DNA from: Clostridiales bacterium
GTDB lineage: Bacteria > Bacillota > Clostridia > Oscillospirales > Acutalibacteraceae
NCBI GenBank assembly: GCA_022791355.1
Contig: JAAVYX010000050.1
Location: 1-6,636, forward strand
DNA: 6,636 nucleotides
Reading direction: 5' to 3'
Shown: positions 5,259 through 6,636 of the stretch, in pieces
How positions within the stretch are numbered: the stretch's first letter is position 1
How the letters are laid out: every line of letters begins with the position of its first letter
The notes under the pieces: generated by a model
What the model saw: the letters and a program-made list of their open reading frames with translations, nothing else
What the model was told of the DNA's origin: nothing
Database searches by the model: none
Position numbers and translations under genes: made by a program

Positions 5259-6636
5259 ATGCGTGAACAAAACGAGCGAGATTTGTTTAAACTGTCCGCC
5301 CCTTATCAGCCTACGGGAGATCAGCCGGAAGCCATCGCCCAGTTGGTGGAAGGGATCCAAAGAGGGGACAAGGAGCAGACCTTATTGGGCGTTACGGGCT
5401 CGGGTAAAACCTTTACCATGGCCAATATCATCTCCCGAGTCAAGCGGCCCACCCTGGTGCTGGCCCACAACAAGACCCTGGCCGCCCAGCTTTGCAGCGA
5501 ATTCCGGGAGTTTTTCCCAAACTCGGCGGTGGAGTATTTCGTCAGCTATTACGATTACTATCAGCCCGAGGCCTACATCCCGGGGACCGACACCTATATT
5601 GAAAAAGACTCGGCCATCAACGACGAGATCGATAAGCTGCGCCATTCGGCTACGGCCGCCTTGTCCGAGCGGCGGGACGTAATCATCGTGGCCAGCGTCT
5701 CCTGTATTTACTCTCTGGGCAACCCCATCGATTACCGGAATATGATCCTGTCGGTGCGGCCGGGAACCGCTTGGGAGCGGGACGCTTTGCTCAAAAAGCT
5801 GGTAGAATTGCAGTACGAGCGAAACGACGTCAATTTCGTCCGCAACAAGTTCCGGGTGCGGGGGGACGTGGTGGAGGTTTTCCCGGCCTATTCGGGAGAA
5901 ACGGCCATCCGCATCGAGTTTTTTGGGGACGAGGTGGAGCGTATCTCCGAGATCAACGCCCTGACCGGCGAGCGCAAGCAGGAGCTGGGCCACATCGCCT
6001 TCTATCCCGCTTCCCACTACATCGTCCCGCCCGAGAAAATGGCCGAGGCCATCCATAACATTTCGGACGAGATGGAGGAGCGGGTCCGGTTCTTTCAGGA
6101 AAACGGCAAGCTCATCGAGGCCCAGCGCATCCGCCAGCGCACCGAGTACGATATGGAGATGCTCCAGGAGGTGGGCATGTGCAAGGGAATCGAGAACTAT
6201 TCCCGGGTGCTGTCCGGCCGGCCGGCCGGCAGCATTCCCTTCACCCTGCTGGATTATTTCCCCGACGATTACCTGCTGTTTGTGGACGAGTCCCACGTAA
6301 CGCTGCCCCAGGTGCGGGGCATGTACGGCGGCGACCGGGCCCGTAAGGAAAACCTGGTGGAGTACGGCTTCCGCCTGCCCTCCTCCTTCGACAACCGGCC
6401 CCTCAATTTCGACGAGTTTTACGGCCACGTCCATCAGGCCGTATTCGTATCGGCTACGCCGGGGCCGCTGGAGCGGGAGAAGTCGACCCAGATCGTGGAG
6501 CAGGTCATCCGGCCCACCGGGCTGCTGGACCCGGAAGTAACGGTCAAGCCTACCGATGGGCAGATCGACGACCTGGTCAGCGAGATCGGTATGCGTACCG
6601 CCCGCAAAGAGCGGGTGCTGGTGACCACCCTGACCA
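5259..6636 (+). CDS. uvrB: UvrABC excinuclease subunit B, N-terminal 459 residues (3' end outside window)
   Basis: UvrB is the DNA-damage-verifying helicase-like subunit of nucleotide excision repair. It is loaded by UvrA and then recruits UvrC for the two incisions. The visible part has the Q-motif region YQPTGDQPEA (16-25), Walker A GVTGSGKT (44-51), the damage-probing beta-hairpin YYDYYQPEAYIP (97-108), the Walker B DESH (343-346) and FVSATPG (396-402). The UvrB family is usually about 660-670 residues, so the end of helicase domain 2 and the C-terminal UvrB/UvrC-contact domain lie beyond the window. There is no in-frame stop up to the edge. ATG 5259 is chosen because GGAG (5247-5250) lies 8 nt upstream and the product then starts MREQNERDLFKLSAPYQPTG, a usual UvrB N-terminus. 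It has its own promoter with a LexA-type operator. All motifs are intact, and uvrA commonly follows, but this cannot be seen here. Confidence 0.97.
   Translation, partial: MREQNERDLFKLSAPYQPTGDQPEAIAQLVEGIQRGDKEQTLLGVTGSGKTFTMANIISRVKRPTLVLAHNKTLAAQLCSEFREFFPNSAVEYFVSYYDYYQPEAYIPGTDTYIEKDSAINDEIDKLRHSATAALSERRDVIIVASVSCIYSLGNPIDYRNMILSVRPGTAWERDALLKKLVELQYERNDVNFVRNKFRVRGDVVEVFPAYSGETAIRIEFFGDEVERISEINALTGERKQELGHIAFYPASHYIVPPEKMAEAIHNISDEMEERVRFFQENGKLIEAQRIRQRTEYDMEMLQEVGMCKGIENYSRVLSGRPAGSIPFTLLDYFPDDYLLFVDESHVTLPQVRGMYGGDRARKENLVEYGFRLPSSFDNRPLNFDEFYGHVHQAVFVSATPGPLEREKSTQIVEQVIRPTGLLDPEVTVKPTDGQIDDLVSEIGMRTARKERVLVTTLT

Noticed and set aside
5213..5292. Octamer GTTTAAAC present twice, at 5213-5220 and 5285-5292
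   Set aside because: The second copy encodes normal UvrB residues and the first overlaps the SOS box and adjacent AT-rich leader; two copies alone do not support a regulatory repeat.
5382..6434. Minus-strand ORF of 350 codons opposite uvrB
   Set aside because: Entirely antisense to the intact uvrB reading frame; an artefact of high-GC third positions, with no recognisable domain.

Overview
The window looks like a chromosomal segment of a high-GC member of the Bacillota, most likely a Clostridia-type anaerobe. The clues are strong Shine-Dalgarno (SD) sequences, sigma-A promoters with 17-bp spacers, a DinR/LexA-type SOS box in front of uvrB, a short low-charge lipoprotein signal, and late menaquinone genes of the MqnL/MqnP type. 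The genus cannot be read from this sequence. The palindrome GGCCGGCC is conspicuously frequent (10 occurrences, counted by eye).

Layout. Positions 1-214 form an AT-rich non-coding edge. It holds a perfect hairpin cut by the window boundary, a short degenerate direct repeat and a possible weak terminator. Positions 215-2555 (minus strand) are a two-gene operon read right to left: a UbiD-family decarboxylase (MqnL-like) followed by a UbiA-family prenyltransferase (MqnP-like). Their reading frames overlap by more than 50 nt. Positions 2556-3216 contain no recognisable gene, one 39-codon ORF with a very good ribosome site, and a near-consensus promoter serving the next operon. Positions 3217-4907 (plus strand) are a second two-gene operon: a flavodoxin-fold FMN protein with a compact four-cysteine motif, then a secreted lipoprotein made of two cyclophilin-like domains joined by a roughly 100-residue Ala/Ser/Pro-rich linker. 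Positions 4908-5258 hold a large imperfect hairpin, a second small hairpin with a GCGA tetraloop, and the uvrB promoter with an SOS operator. Positions 5259-6636 are the first 459 codons of uvrB, which runs off the window.

How the genes work together. The minus-strand pair should carry out the prenylation and decarboxylation of a 1,4-dihydroxynaphthoate-type precursor late in menaquinone synthesis. The plus-strand pair looks like a redox flavoprotein co-expressed with an exported cyclophilin-like lipoprotein; no pathway can be assigned. uvrB is a DNA-repair gene predicted to be controlled by LexA. The points most worth following up are the double cyclophilin-like lipoprotein, the shared hairpin motif at 18-36 and 5040-5058, the SOS box placed directly after the uvrB -10 element, and the GGCCGGCC enrichment.
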